In this document: in pieces, positions 1 through 6,970 of the stretch
Layout: each line of letters starts with the position of its first letter
Position numbering within the stretch: position 1 is the first letter of the stretch
Source: Vulcanimicrobiota bacterium
GTDB lineage: Bacteria > Vulcanimicrobiota > Xenobia > Xenobiales > JADMJV01
DNA: 9,319 nucleotides
Reading direction: 5' to 3'
NCBI GenBank assembly: GCA_023447635.1
Contig: JAEXNA010000042.1
Coordinates: forward strand, 1-9,319
The notes under the pieces: model-generated
Databases searched by the model: none
Seen by the model: the letters and a program-made list of their open reading frames with translations, nothing else
What the model was told of the DNA's origin: nothing
Made by a program: the position numbers and the translations under genes

Positions 1-6
1 TGACAG

Positions 7-837
7 GTGCAGAGCCGGGTGCCGCGCACCCTCGCCCTGATCCTGGCCGGCACCGCAATGGCGGTTAGCGGACTGTTGATGCAGTTGATGGTGCGCAACC
101 GCTTTGTCGAGCCCTCCACGTCCGGCACGGTAGAATCGGCCGGACTGGGGATGGTCTGCGTGACCCTCTGGGCTCCCCATCTGTCGATAATGGCCCGCAC
201 CGCGACGATCTCCCTGTTCGCGATGGCGGGCACTTTTTTATTTCTGCGGATCCTACGAAGCGTGCCCGTCCGGTCGGCCCTGATCGTACCGCTGACCGGG
301 ATCGCCCTGAGCGGAATCATCCACGCTATCTCGGCCTTTCTGGCCTATCGCTACGACCTGCTGCAGTCGCTGAACGCCTGGCTGCTGGGCGACTTTTCGA
401 TCGTCATGAAGGGGCGCTACGAGATGCTCTATCTGGCGCTCGGACTGACAGCGGTCGCCTACCTGGCCGCCGACCGGTTCACCGTCGCCGGTCTGGGCGA
501 GGGGTTCGCCACGAATCTGGGGGTGAGCTACGAGCAGGTGCTTCGCTTCGGTGTGGTCATCGTAGCGGCGGTTTCCGCCACGGTCGTCACCACGGTCGGG
601 GTCATCCCGTTCCTGGGCCTGGTGGTCCCCAATGCGGTCAGCCTGGTCATGGGCGACAACGCCCGCCGCTCCATCCCCGTGATCTCCCTGCTGGGCGCGG
701 GCCTGGTGCTGGCTTGCGACATCGTGGGGCGTCTGGTGAACTATCCGTTCGAGGTGCCCATCGGCACGGTGATGGGAGTGATCGGCAGCGCCCTCTTTCT
801 GATCCTTGTGCTGCGTAGCGAGGCCCGCCATGCCTAA
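7..837 (+). CDS. yclN: FecCD-type iron-chelate ABC importer permease 1 (YclN-like), 5' end missing or broken
   Basis: Integral inner-membrane permease that would pair with the next gene's product to form the channel of a ferric-siderophore importer. The 276 residues visible are strongly hydrophobic. They begin at the conserved 'SRVPRT' block that in FecCD permeases normally follows the first membrane helix, so about 40 N-terminal residues are absent. Residues 25-40 (MQLMVRNRFVEPSTSG) and 112-136 (AYRYDLLQ...GDFSIVMKGRYE) match my memory of Bacillus YclN. Residues 164-173 (GEGFATNLGV) and 199-209 (VIPFLGLVVPN) match the FecCD region that contacts the ATPase and the segment after it. The GTG at 7 is only the first possible start in this frame, and an in-frame TGA lies at 1-3. 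The gene therefore either carries a nonsense or frameshift lesion or is misread at a sequence edge. Its stop overlaps the next gene by 8 bases, so the genes are probably co-translated. Family assignment is firm; substrate specificity (petrobactin or another catecholate) is inference. Confidence 0.85.
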   Translation: MQSRVPRTLALILAGTAMAVSGLLMQLMVRNRFVEPSTSGTVESAGLGMVCVTLWAPHLSIMARTATISLFAMAGTFLFLRILRSVPVRSALIVPLTGIALSGIIHAISAFLAYRYDLLQSLNAWLLGDFSIVMKGRYEMLYLALGLTAVAYLAADRFTVAGLGEGFATNLGVSYEQVLRFGVVIVAAVSATVVTTVGVIPFLGLVVPNAVSLVMGDNARRSIPVISLLGAGLVLACDIVGRLVNYPFEVPIGTVMGVIGSALFLILVLRSEARHA

Positions 838-1765
838 ACGCTCCCTGCTGATGGCGCTGCTGGTCCTGCTGGTCTGCATGGGCGCCTTCATGACGCTGGG
901 CGCTCAAGGCTCCTGGTCGTTTTTGCTACCGTTCCGGGGGGTCAAACTTTTGGCCCTCCTCGAGGTCGCCGTAGCCGTCTCGATCTCGACCGTGCTGTTT
1001 GCCACCATCACCAACAACCGGATCCTTACCCCCTCGCTGATGGGCTTCGACTCGCTCTACGTCCTGAGCCAGACGGTGCTGACCTTCGTGCTGGGGGTTC
1101 AGGCCACATCCGCCATCTCTCCGCAACTGCTCTACGCGGGCCAAATAGTCGTGATGGTCTTTCTCTGCACCGGACTTTTCCGCTGGCTCTTTCTGGGCAG
1201 TCTGCACCTGGTGCTGCTGGTCGGCCTGGTCATGGGGACCCTGTTCCGGACGCTCTCGACCTTTCTGCAGCGACTGCTCTCTCCCAACGACTTCGTGGTC
1301 TTACAAGATCAGCTGTTCGCCTCTTTCAACGGCGTCGACCGGAATCTGCTGGGGCTTTCTCTGCTGGCCATCGTGCTGGTGAGCGTCCGAGTCTGGCAGC
1401 AGCGTTTCGTGATCGACGTTCTGGCCCTGGGTCGCGAGCCGGCGATCAGCCTGGGTCTCGACTACCGGCGTGAGGTCACGAACCTGATGATGCTGATCGC
1501 CGTTCTGGTGTCCGTGTCGACCGCGCTGGTTGGTCCGATCACGTTTTTCGGTTTGCTGGTGGCCAACCTGGCCTACCGACTGGCCCCCTCTTATCGTCAC
1601 CAGGAGGTGCTGCCTATGGCCTGCGCTCTGGGCGGTATCTGTTTGGTGGGAGGGCAGACGGTGTTGGAGAGGGTCCTGGGTTTCGACACCGCGCTCTCGA
1701 TCGTGGTCGAATTTTTGGGCGGTGCCGTCTTCATCGCCATGCTGCTGAAAGGAAACAAGAGATGA
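830..1765 (+). CDS. yclO: FecCD-type iron-chelate ABC importer permease 2 (YclO-like)
   Basis: Second inner-membrane permease of the importer, 311 residues, full length for the YclO/CeuC-like group (about 315). I chose the ATG at 830, which gives a short basic start (MPKR) followed by a membrane helix; an upstream in-frame start at 806 would add eight residues inside the previous gene. Recognisable blocks are residues 61-77 (TNNRILTPSLMGFDSLY), 153-167 (DFVVLQDQLFASFNG), 200-210 (LGREPAISLGL, the ATPase-contact region) and 226-246, which contains SVSTALVGPITFFGLLVAN. These closely resemble Bacillus YclO as I recall it. Multiple hydrophobic segments run through the length. The gene overlaps permease 1 by 8 bases and the ATPase gene by 4 bases (ATGA), a typical translationally coupled operon. 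The family is clear; the exact siderophore transported cannot be read from the permease. Confidence 0.93.
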   Translation: MPKRSLLMALLVLLVCMGAFMTLGAQGSWSFLLPFRGVKLLALLEVAVAVSISTVLFATITNNRILTPSLMGFDSLYVLSQTVLTFVLGVQATSAISPQLLYAGQIVVMVFLCTGLFRWLFLGSLHLVLLVGLVMGTLFRTLSTFLQRLLSPNDFVVLQDQLFASFNGVDRNLLGLSLLAIVLVSVRVWQQRFVIDVLALGREPAISLGLDYRREVTNLMMLIAVLVSVSTALVGPITFFGLLVANLAYRLAPSYRHQEVLPMACALGGICLVGGQTVLERVLGFDTALSIVVEFLGGAVFIAMLLKGNKR

Positions 1766-2520
1766 TAGCGGTCCACGGCGCGGAAAAGCGCTACGGTTCG
1801 ACCCTGGTGGTCGACGGAGTCAGCCTCGAGATCCCACGAGGCGGTCTGACCTCGATCATCGGTCCCAACGGAGCCGGCAAGTCAACCTTGCTCTCCATGA
1901 TCAGCCGTCTGATGCCCCTCGACGCCGGGACCGTCACGGTCGACGGCCTGGACGTTCAGAAGACAGCGGGCGTCCAACTCGCTCGCAAACTGTCCATCTT
2001 ACGCCAGGACAACTCGCTGACCATGCGCCTCACGGTCAGGGAACTGGTCACCCTGGGCCGTTTCCCCCATAGCCAGGGGAGGCCGGGCCCGGAGGATCTT
2101 CAGAAGGTGGAGGAGGCGCTGGAGTTCTTGGATCTGCAGCCGCTGAGTCATCGCTACCTGGACCAGCTGTCGGGAGGTCAACGGCAGCGGGCGTTCGTGG
2201 CCATGGTGCTGTGCCAGGACACGGAGTACGTTCTGCTCGACGAACCGCTGAACAATCTAGACATGCGGCACGCGGTCGAGATGATGAAGATGCTGCGCCG
2301 TATCACCACCGAACGCGGAAAAACTCTGGTCGTGGTCCTGCACGATATCAACTTCGCCTCGGTCTATTCGGACCATATCGTGGCGATGAAGGAAGGTCGG
2401 CTGCATACCCAGGGGCCGCCCAGCCAACTGATGTCGAGTGAGGTGCTGCAGAGCATCTACGACTTCCCCATCCCGGTGCACAGTTCGAATGGCCACCAGA
2501 TCGCCAACTTCTACTTCTGA
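1762..2520 (+). CDS. yclP: Iron-chelate ABC importer ATP-binding protein (YclP-like)
   Basis: Cytoplasmic ATPase that powers the two permeases encoded just upstream. All catalytic motifs are intact in the 252-residue product: Walker A GPNGAGKST at 34-42, Q-loop Gln82, signature LSGGQ at 136-140, Walker B YVLLDEP at 156-162, D-loop NNLD at 164-167 and switch His194 in HDINFASVYSD. The length is normal for FepC/FhuC/YclP-type ATPases. The blocks GRFPHSQGR (99-107), QDTEYVLLDEPLNNLD and HDINFASVYSD are characteristic of the YclP/CeuD branch rather than of BtuD or FhuC. The start ATG overlaps the permease 2 stop codon. The gene ends 19 bases before the convergent exonuclease gene, and no substrate-binding gene follows it. 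I would expect iron (Fur-type) control, but the promoter lies outside the window. Confidence 0.95.
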   Translation: MIAVHGAEKRYGSTLVVDGVSLEIPRGGLTSIIGPNGAGKSTLLSMISRLMPLDAGTVTVDGLDVQKTAGVQLARKLSILRQDNSLTMRLTVRELVTLGRFPHSQGRPGPEDLQKVEEALEFLDLQPLSHRYLDQLSGGQRQRAFVAMVLCQDTEYVLLDEPLNNLDMRHAVEMMKMLRRITTERGKTLVVVLHDINFASVYSDHIVAMKEGRLHTQGPPSQLMSSEVLQSIYDFPIPVHSSNGHQIANFYF

Positions 2521-2539
2521 GCAGGGCTTGGGCCGAAGC

Positions 2540-3469
2540 TCAGAGGATCTGGCGGGAGCGACGAAGCTCTTCTTCCCACATGTCGGCGGCCGTAGGGTTG
2601 GGCGCTTGGACCTCTTTGACCTTACGCGCCTGGCCGACCATCCCCAGCGACTGGAAAAACTCGAGCGCGCCGTCCATCGGAGCTAGGCTGTAGCCGTGAC
2701 CCAGGAACCCCTCGGGGCCCAGGTCGACGTCAGTGCAGATAGTGGCCAGCTTCAGATCCAGCAGAATGCGCTCGCGACCGGCACGAAAAGCCGGGGCGAA
2801 CCGCCCCGCTTTGTCGGGGTCGGCCAGCAGGGCGTGCACGTCGCCGTGCTCGAGCAGTATCTTGACCGCCGTCTTCTGGCCGATCCCTTTGACCCCTCGG
2901 ATGTTGTCTGAAGCGTCGCCCCGCAGGGTTAGCCAGGAGGTGATAAGCTCCGGAGGCACGCCATACATCCGCGACACCTCTTTCGAGGTGATCCGCTCGG
3001 GGCGGCCGTTCTGAGTGGTTCGCAGCAGCTCGATGCGAGGGCTGAAAGAGAGCACCTGCGCCAGGTCTTTGTCGTTCGAGACGATGGTGCAGTCGAGTTC
3101 CATTTCGCTGGCCAGACGAGCCATCGTCCCCAGCACGTCGTCGGCCTCGTAGCCGTCCGCGTGCACCGTCGGGATGCCTAAGCATTCGCAGGCCACCCGC
3201 ACCATCGCCACCTGAGATTTGAGCTCGACCGCGGCGGGGCTGCGGTTGGCCTTATACTCGACGTCGAGCTCTTGCCGAAAGGTCGGACCGGGCGACTCGA
3301 AGACCGCCACCGCCATAGAGTAGCGCTCTAGCCTCCACAGCTCCTTGAGCAGGGCCAGCACACCGTACAGCGCGTTGATCGGGGTGCCGCAAGGCGCCTT
3401 CAGCTCGGGTACGGCGTGGAACGCCCGATGGATGAAGAACATCATATCGAGAAGGTAAAGCCGCTGCAT
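2540..3469 (-). CDS. Stand-alone 5'-3' exonuclease (DNA polymerase I N-terminal domain / FEN family)
   Basis: Predicted cytoplasmic metal-dependent 5'-3' exonuclease and flap endonuclease, of the type that removes RNA primers and flaps in replication and repair. The 309 residues cover only the nuclease domain and its helix-hairpin-helix; no polymerase domain follows, as in Bacillus YpcP or E. coli Xni. Motifs in order: Asp8 in LYLLDMMFFIHRAFHAVP, VFESPGPTFR at 56-65, EYKANR at 71-76, GYEADDVLGT at 106-115 (acidic metal ligands), SNDKDLAQVL at 131-140, GDASDN at 184-189, and the DNA-binding hairpin GVKGIGQKTA at 192-201. Two departures from the usual family sequence are visible. The Asp of the 'FDA' motif is Glu58, and the 'VDGSS' stretch after the first metal ligand reads LDMMF. 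The ATG at 3469 is the natural start because the first conserved strand begins at once, although no strong ribosome site precedes it. Convergent with the ABC ATPase gene and divergent from the small gene at 3550. Confidence 0.93.
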   Translation of the reverse strand: MQRLYLLDMMFFIHRAFHAVPELKAPCGTPINALYGVLALLKELWRLERYSMAVAVFESPGPTFRQELDVEYKANRSPAAVELKSQVAMVRVACECLGIPTVHADGYEADDVLGTMARLASEMELDCTIVSNDKDLAQVLSFSPRIELLRTTQNGRPERITSKEVSRMYGVPPELITSWLTLRGDASDNIRGVKGIGQKTAVKILLEHGDVHALLADPDKAGRFAPAFRAGRERILLDLKLATICTDVDLGPEGFLGHGYSLAPMDGALEFFQSLGMVGQARKVKEVQAPNPTAADMWEEELRRSRQIL

Positions 3470-3510
3470 TGGGACGATCCGTTTTCTGCCGCCGGCAAGA
3501 CGGGACCTTT

Positions 3511-3530
3511 CTCGGACTAATCTCTCCGAG
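3511..3530. promoter_or_regulatory. Short perfect inverted repeat between divergent genes
   Basis: CTCGGA at 3511-3516 is mirrored by TCCGAG at 3525-3530 across an 8-base spacer, inside the 80-base gap between the divergent exonuclease and small acidic protein genes. It could be an operator half-site pair or a small hairpin in the leader of the plus-strand gene. No good -35/-10 pair was found on either strand, and a 6-base palindrome can occur by chance, so this is weak. Confidence 0.25.
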
Positions 3531-3549
3531 GTGTGGGTAGAAGCCCCGC

Positions 3550-3816
3550 ATGACTGACCCTACGGAGAAAACCGCCGAGCACGACCTCATCGAACAGATG
3601 GCCCGCGAGAAGTTCCAGCGACGGGTGGCCCAGCACGACGAAGCGACCCGCCAGAAGATGGTTCAGGCGATGCGCGACAACGGCGCCGACCCGGCTTATA
3701 TCTACGCTTTCGAGAAAACCGGCCTGCTGGTGTTCCAGGAGACCATGGACGACCTGGACCCCGAAGAACTCGAACTATGGGCCCAGGCTTACGAAGAGTA
3801 CGACGGCGACGCCTGA
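3550..3816 (+). CDS. Small acidic hypothetical protein, 88 residues
   Basis: I do not recognise a family. The product is soluble-looking, with no signal peptide or membrane segment, and appears mostly helical. It has a charged first half (residues 9-45, containing EHDLIEQMAREKFQRR and ATRQKMVQAMRDNG), a central aromatic patch (PAYIYAFEKTGLLVF, 48-62) and a strongly acidic tail (DDLDPEELELW...EEYDGDA). Support for a real gene comes from the ATG start in the divergent gap, sensible amphipathic composition throughout, and a stop 11 bases before the convergent LRR gene, so the reading frame exactly fills the space between its neighbours. The nearest purine-rich stretch (GAGGTG at 3528-3533) is 16 bases from the ATG, which is far for a ribosome site. 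Function is unknown. Confidence 0.7.
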   Translation: MTDPTEKTAEHDLIEQMAREKFQRRVAQHDEATRQKMVQAMRDNGADPAYIYAFEKTGLLVFQETMDDLDPEELELWAQAYEEYDGDA

Positions 3817-3827
3817 GCCGCGGCGCC

Positions 3828-5780
3828 CTAGCTCGACTCCAGCCCGCAATAAACGTTCGAGAAGTCCCCTTTGGCCAGGTCGCTCTTGTGGATGACGAAG
3901 AACAGGTCGCCGGCATCCCACCACTGGAAGTCTCCCACCGAGTTGACCTTCAAGAGCACGGTCCAGTCCTGAGGCCGCCCTTTCAGAGCGAGAGCCGCTT
4001 GCAACTCGGGAGATTCGTGCTGGGTGAAGACATGGCTGTTGATCTCGTGAGCGCGCGAGTCGACTTCCGAACTCAGCTCCTGCTCGAGCTTCCACACTTC
4101 TTCGGAATGGTCGATCAGGGCCTCGACCTCAGGCGTGAACAGCCAGGGGTTGCTACTCGCGGCGTAGGTCGAGGGCATGGAGGCGTAGGGCTGGGCGGAA
4201 ACTCCAAAGGCGGCGTACGGCGGTTCGCTGAACTCGAAAAAGTCGTCTTCGCCCAGGGCGATGTCGTGGCCGCTAACCAGCCCCTCTTTCCCACCCTCGT
4301 AATACAGCACCAGCGGATTCATCTCGTGGATGGTGCCCAGGAAGAAGTAGAGGTAGCCGTGCCTGGGCAGGTAGTCTTGCAGCGGGGCCAGCGCCGCCAG
4401 GTCGAGCTGAGCCAGGAACTCGTAGGCGTAACGGCGCTCGGGGTCCTCCTGATCCGGGAACTGGAAGCGTGGGTACTCCCACCCTTGCGGCAGGTCCGGC
4501 CAGCCGCCGAAGCGGGTGTTACCCAACGCCCCATAGGTGTCCGGCTCCTGGTGCAGTAAACGCAGGCCGCGTCGGGCCACCCGACGAGCGGCCTCGATCA
4601 ACGGAGCGCCTCCGATTTTGCCCAGCCCGGGTCGCAACGCCCCCCAGAGCGCCAGGTCGTCCCCAACGAAGAAGGGAGTATCGTCCCACTCGACCGTCCC
4701 CTGGCCGCCCGCGCCGGCGTAGGTGAAATCGAGCAGACGCAGCTTGTCTTCAATCGACAGTTCAAGCTTCGGCACTCCGTTGAATTGGGTGGGAAGCCCG
4801 TCGAGCGGGTTGTCCTGCAGGTCCAGCCGCTGTAGCTTCGGCTGAAGAGCCAGCGACGCAGGAAGGGTAGTAAATCCGTTATGGCTCAGGTCCAGGCTGC
4901 GCAGGCAGGGCAGATCGATAGCCTCCGGCAGAGCGTTCAACTGGTTATGCTCTAAAACCAGGAACTGCAGGGCGGGTAGCCTCCACAGGGAGTCCGGGGT
5001 ACTGCTCAGCTGTCCGCGGTTGACCCAAAGACGTTCCAGCCGACTCAGGCTCCCGATCTCCCCCGGCAGTTCGGTCAAGGAAGTGCCGGTCAACTGTAGC
5101 GAGGTCAGCGAGGCGAGCTGTCCGATTTCGGGACCCAGACTGGCCAGGGGCAGAAGTTCCGACTCGCCCCAGCCTTCACTGGTCCAGGTGATGGCCAACT
5201 GCTCGAGGTTACGGAAGGCCAGCAGCCGGTCAGGCAGGCGCGAGAAGTCGACCCCCGTCAGGTCCAGACGACGGACCGTCTCCTCGGCCACCCCCTCGGT
5301 CTCCTCCAGGGAGCTAAAGCGGTAGCCCGACCAGTCGAGGTCCTCGAAAGCGATCGCCTTTCGGATCAGGATCGGCAAACCGGGACGGTCGCTCCAGGAG
5401 GCGCCCAGGGTCCCCTCCCAGGTTGCCCAGCCGTTCTCCAGCCGAACCTCGCCGGTGAAGACCAGGGAGAACTCCCAGCCGTCATCCCACATGTAAGCTT
5501 TGAAGCTTTCGGAAGTGCCGTCCTCGAAGCGGAACGTCCCGTGCGGGACTCCGTCGCGATGCAGCCCCGAGCCGTGGAAACGAAAACCGACCTGCTGCTG
5601 GCTGTCGAAGCCGCTCCACAGGTCCGAGCGCTGCCGAAGAGCGGGCGTGAGCTCGGCCCAGATCTCCAGACAGAGCACACCAAGGTCGCTAGAGATCACG
5701 GCGTGAGATTTCTCGGAGATCGGGAGCGTCAGTCCGTCAACCTGGAAAAGTTCGTTGGAAGGGGTCAATTCGTCTGCCAT
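3828..5780 (-). CDS. Leucine-rich repeat protein with C-terminal DUF1963 (YwqG-like) domain
   Basis: A 650-residue protein with no signal peptide or membrane segment, so probably cytoplasmic. Three regions are visible. Residues 1-160 form a domain I cannot assign, rich in beta-strand and aromatic residues (for example SGLHRDGVPHGTFRF and MWDDGWEFSLVFTGEV). Residues about 170-340 hold roughly seven leucine-rich repeats of the pattern LxxLxLxxNxLxxLPxxI, such as LRSLDLSHNGFTTLPASL and LQRLDLQDNPLDGLP. Residues about 404-648 match the DUF1963/YwqG fold: FGGWPDLPQGWEYP, YEFLAQLDLAALAP and HGYLYFFLG are typical, and the tail WTVLLKVNSV...WWDAGDLFFVIHKSDL fits the end of that domain. DUF1963 has no settled biochemical role; LRRs usually bind proteins. 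The start at 5780 is supported by AAAGGG seven bases upstream, which overlaps the alternative GTG at 5798. Convergent with the small acidic gene (11-base gap) and divergent from the exported-protein cluster. Confidence 0.88.
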   Translation of the reverse strand: MADELTPSNELFQVDGLTLPISEKSHAVISSDLGVLCLEIWAELTPALRQRSDLWSGFDSQQQVGFRFHGSGLHRDGVPHGTFRFEDGTSESFKAYMWDDGWEFSLVFTGEVRLENGWATWEGTLGASWSDRPGLPILIRKAIAFEDLDWSGYRFSSLEETEGVAEETVRRLDLTGVDFSRLPDRLLAFRNLEQLAITWTSEGWGESELLPLASLGPEIGQLASLTSLQLTGTSLTELPGEIGSLSRLERLWVNRGQLSSTPDSLWRLPALQFLVLEHNQLNALPEAIDLPCLRSLDLSHNGFTTLPASLALQPKLQRLDLQDNPLDGLPTQFNGVPKLELSIEDKLRLLDFTYAGAGGQGTVEWDDTPFFVGDDLALWGALRPGLGKIGGAPLIEAARRVARRGLRLLHQEPDTYGALGNTRFGGWPDLPQGWEYPRFQFPDQEDPERRYAYEFLAQLDLAALAPLQDYLPRHGYLYFFLGTIHEMNPLVLYYEGGKEGLVSGHDIALGEDDFFEFSEPPYAAFGVSAQPYASMPSTYAASSNPWLFTPEVEALIDHSEEVWKLEQELSSEVDSRAHEINSHVFTQHESPELQAALALKGRPQDWTVLLKVNSVGDFQWWDAGDLFFVIHKSDLAKGDFSNVYCGLESS

Positions 5781-5787
5781 GGGCCGA

Positions 5788-5793
5788 CCCTTT
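5788..5793 (-). promoter_or_regulatory. Ribosome binding site that fixes the LRR-DUF1963 start
   Basis: Read on the minus strand, AAAGGG ends seven bases before the ATG at 5780. A longer reading from the GTG at 5798 would place this site inside the coding sequence (codons 'AAG GGT') and has no ribosome site of its own, so the ATG is preferred. Confidence 0.6.
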
Positions 5794-5875
5794 GGCACCG
5801 AAGTCGCCTCCTCCCCCAGGCTTCTGGAAATGGGGAATTCAGCGTCTTTTAAGGGCGGCAGGGAAGACTACGAGT

Positions 5876-6772
5876 ATGCTTTCTCACAAGCTCCGGGGGG
5901 TGCTGTGCCTGTCCCTGTTATGGAGCGGTTTGCTGCTGCCCTCGCTGGCCGACCCGCAGACTCCCGAACCGGCCGGTCCCACTTCGGTCCCTACCCTCTC
6001 CTCGCCGTCTTCGGTCGCCCCTCAGGGGCCCTCGCCGGAAGCTGTCCCTGCTCAGGCCGCACCAGTTGAGTCCCTCCCAGGGGCCCTCGAATCGGAAGCG
6101 CCTCGGCCCGACGGAAGCGGCTCGCTGGACCCGCTCTCCCCCGCCCCTTCGAGCGAAGGCGCCACGAACGGGGCCTGGCCCAGCGCCCAGCCGGCGAGCG
6201 CGTCGCCGCTACTCGGTCCCTCCGAACCGACGACCTCCAGCCCGATCATCATCCTTCCTACCGCTGCTCCCAGCGCCGTAGCCAACCCCGCCACCCTGAA
6301 CCTGGACCTGCAGAGAGGCGGCTGGAACGCCTCGGTGCGAGGGCAGAACACGGGAACGGACAACGCCGCCAACGTCACCGTGTCGACCTCGACCTCGCTG
6401 GGCTCGCTGCTGCGCACTTTCGCGGAATGGCATTACGACGGCGGCCCGGCCACCGTCCAGGCCGGACTGGAGTGCTCGCTGTTCGGGCCCGACCACTGGC
6501 GGGCCAGCCGTAAACTTCAGCCGTTTGGGATGGAGAACGCCATGCCGCCGCTGACCGAGGTATCGGTCGGCCTGGACGTGATGCCAGGGGCCAAGGTACA
6601 GCTGACCGGCGCCCACAGCGACCGCAGCGCCGAAGTCGGCACCGGCTTGTCCTACAAAACCGCCACCGGTTTCGAGTGGGGCGCCTCCGTCAAGGCCCGC
6701 CGCCTGCAAGGCGTCGAAGAGTTCCCCTGGAGTAACCCCGCCGTGGAAGGCAACCTGCGCTGGAGCTGGTAA
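5876..6772 (+). CDS. Exported Pro/Ser/Ala-rich protein with possible outer-membrane beta-barrel C-terminus
   Basis: I do not recognise a family. The 298-residue product starts with a classical signal peptide: basic HKLR, hydrophobic core VLCLSLLWSGLLL, and likely cleavage after Ala25 (PSLA/DP). Residues 26-138 are a low-complexity Pro/Ser/Ala/Gly/Glu region typical of a periplasmic or surface linker. From about 139 to the end the sequence alternates polar and hydrophobic residues in strand-like runs (LNLDLQRGGWNASVRGQN, TEVSVGLDVMPGAKVQLTG, VGTGLSYKTATGFEWGASV). It finishes with EGNLRWSW, a terminal aromatic like the C-terminal signal of outer-membrane barrels. About eight strands would fit, so a small barrel or the last part of one is plausible but not shown. 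The ATG at 5876 was chosen because it begins the signal peptide; AGGGA lies 11 bases upstream. Earlier in-frame starts overlap the divergent gene. It leads a plus-strand group of exported proteins. Confidence 0.8.
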   Translation: MLSHKLRGVLCLSLLWSGLLLPSLADPQTPEPAGPTSVPTLSSPSSVAPQGPSPEAVPAQAAPVESLPGALESEAPRPDGSGSLDPLSPAPSSEGATNGAWPSAQPASASPLLGPSEPTTSSPIIILPTAAPSAVANPATLNLDLQRGGWNASVRGQNTGTDNAANVTVSTSTSLGSLLRTFAEWHYDGGPATVQAGLECSLFGPDHWRASRKLQPFGMENAMPPLTEVSVGLDVMPGAKVQLTGAHSDRSAEVGTGLSYKTATGFEWGASVKARRLQGVEEFPWSNPAVEGNLRWSW

Positions 6773-6832
6773 GGCTGTCCCTGGCCTATCGGGATCTGGA
6801 CAGGATCGAACAAGCTGATAGAATCGGGAGGA

Positions 6833-6970
6833 ATGGTCTTCTCCCGCACGGTCTTCCCCTCGCTTCTATGGCTCTCCCTGGCTGCGGCTTCGGCCGGCTG
6901 CTCCGGCGCCTCTTGGCCAACGTGCAAGCCGGACCTGGCAGCCCAACTCCTCGACCGACTCGCCAGCTGA
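6833..6970 (+). other. Lipoprotein signal peptide reading frame, probable true start of the propeller gene
   Basis: An ATG at 6833 opens a 45-codon frame whose product begins MVFSRTVFPSLLWLSLAAA, then S-A-G-Cys23: a basic start, a hydrophobic core and a lipobox that fits the general lipoprotein pattern. This frame stops at TGA 6968-6970, while the long propeller frame continues one frame away and overlaps it from 6868. The simplest reading is one lipoprotein gene starting at 6833 with a one-base loss (or an equivalent shift) between about 6902 and 6967. No slippery heptamer is evident in that interval, so programmed frameshifting is not favoured. GGGAGG at 6826-6831 precedes the ATG by only one base, closer than ideal. 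A separate 45-residue lipoprotein remains possible. Confidence 0.6.

Noticed and set aside
1..3. TGA read as tryptophan in an alternative genetic code
   Set aside because: The ATPase, permease 2, exonuclease, small acidic and propeller genes all end on TGA, the first three at the length expected for their families, so TGA is a stop here.
253..891. Open minus-strand frame of 212 codons across the permease genes
   Set aside because: Its product is rich in His, Gln, Asp and Arg, the usual antisense shadow of a hydrophobic membrane protein; the permease frames are conserved and certain.
2521..2539. Bidirectional terminator between the ATPase and exonuclease genes
   Set aside because: Only 19 bases separate the convergent stops and no stable GC stem with a T-run is visible.
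3777..4559. Open plus-strand frame of 260 codons opposite the LRR-DUF1963 gene
   Set aside because: It lies antisense to a gene with clear domain motifs, has no recognisable family or ribosome site, and arises from the high-GC codon pattern of the real gene.
2540..5780. Exonuclease plus LRR-DUF1963 protein as an anti-phage defence pair
   Set aside because: The two genes are separated by a divergent small gene and have independent starts; nothing in the sequence ties them into one operon or shows a defence-specific domain.
6209..6709. Open minus-strand frame of 166 codons opposite the exported protein
   Set aside because: No motif and no start signal; the plus-strand frame has a signal peptide and coherent composition.
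6775..6803. CTGTCC...GGACAG inverted repeat as a terminator between the exported protein and the propeller gene
   Set aside because: The stem is six bases with a 17-base loop and no T-run follows, so it does not support termination; the genes are more likely co-transcribed.
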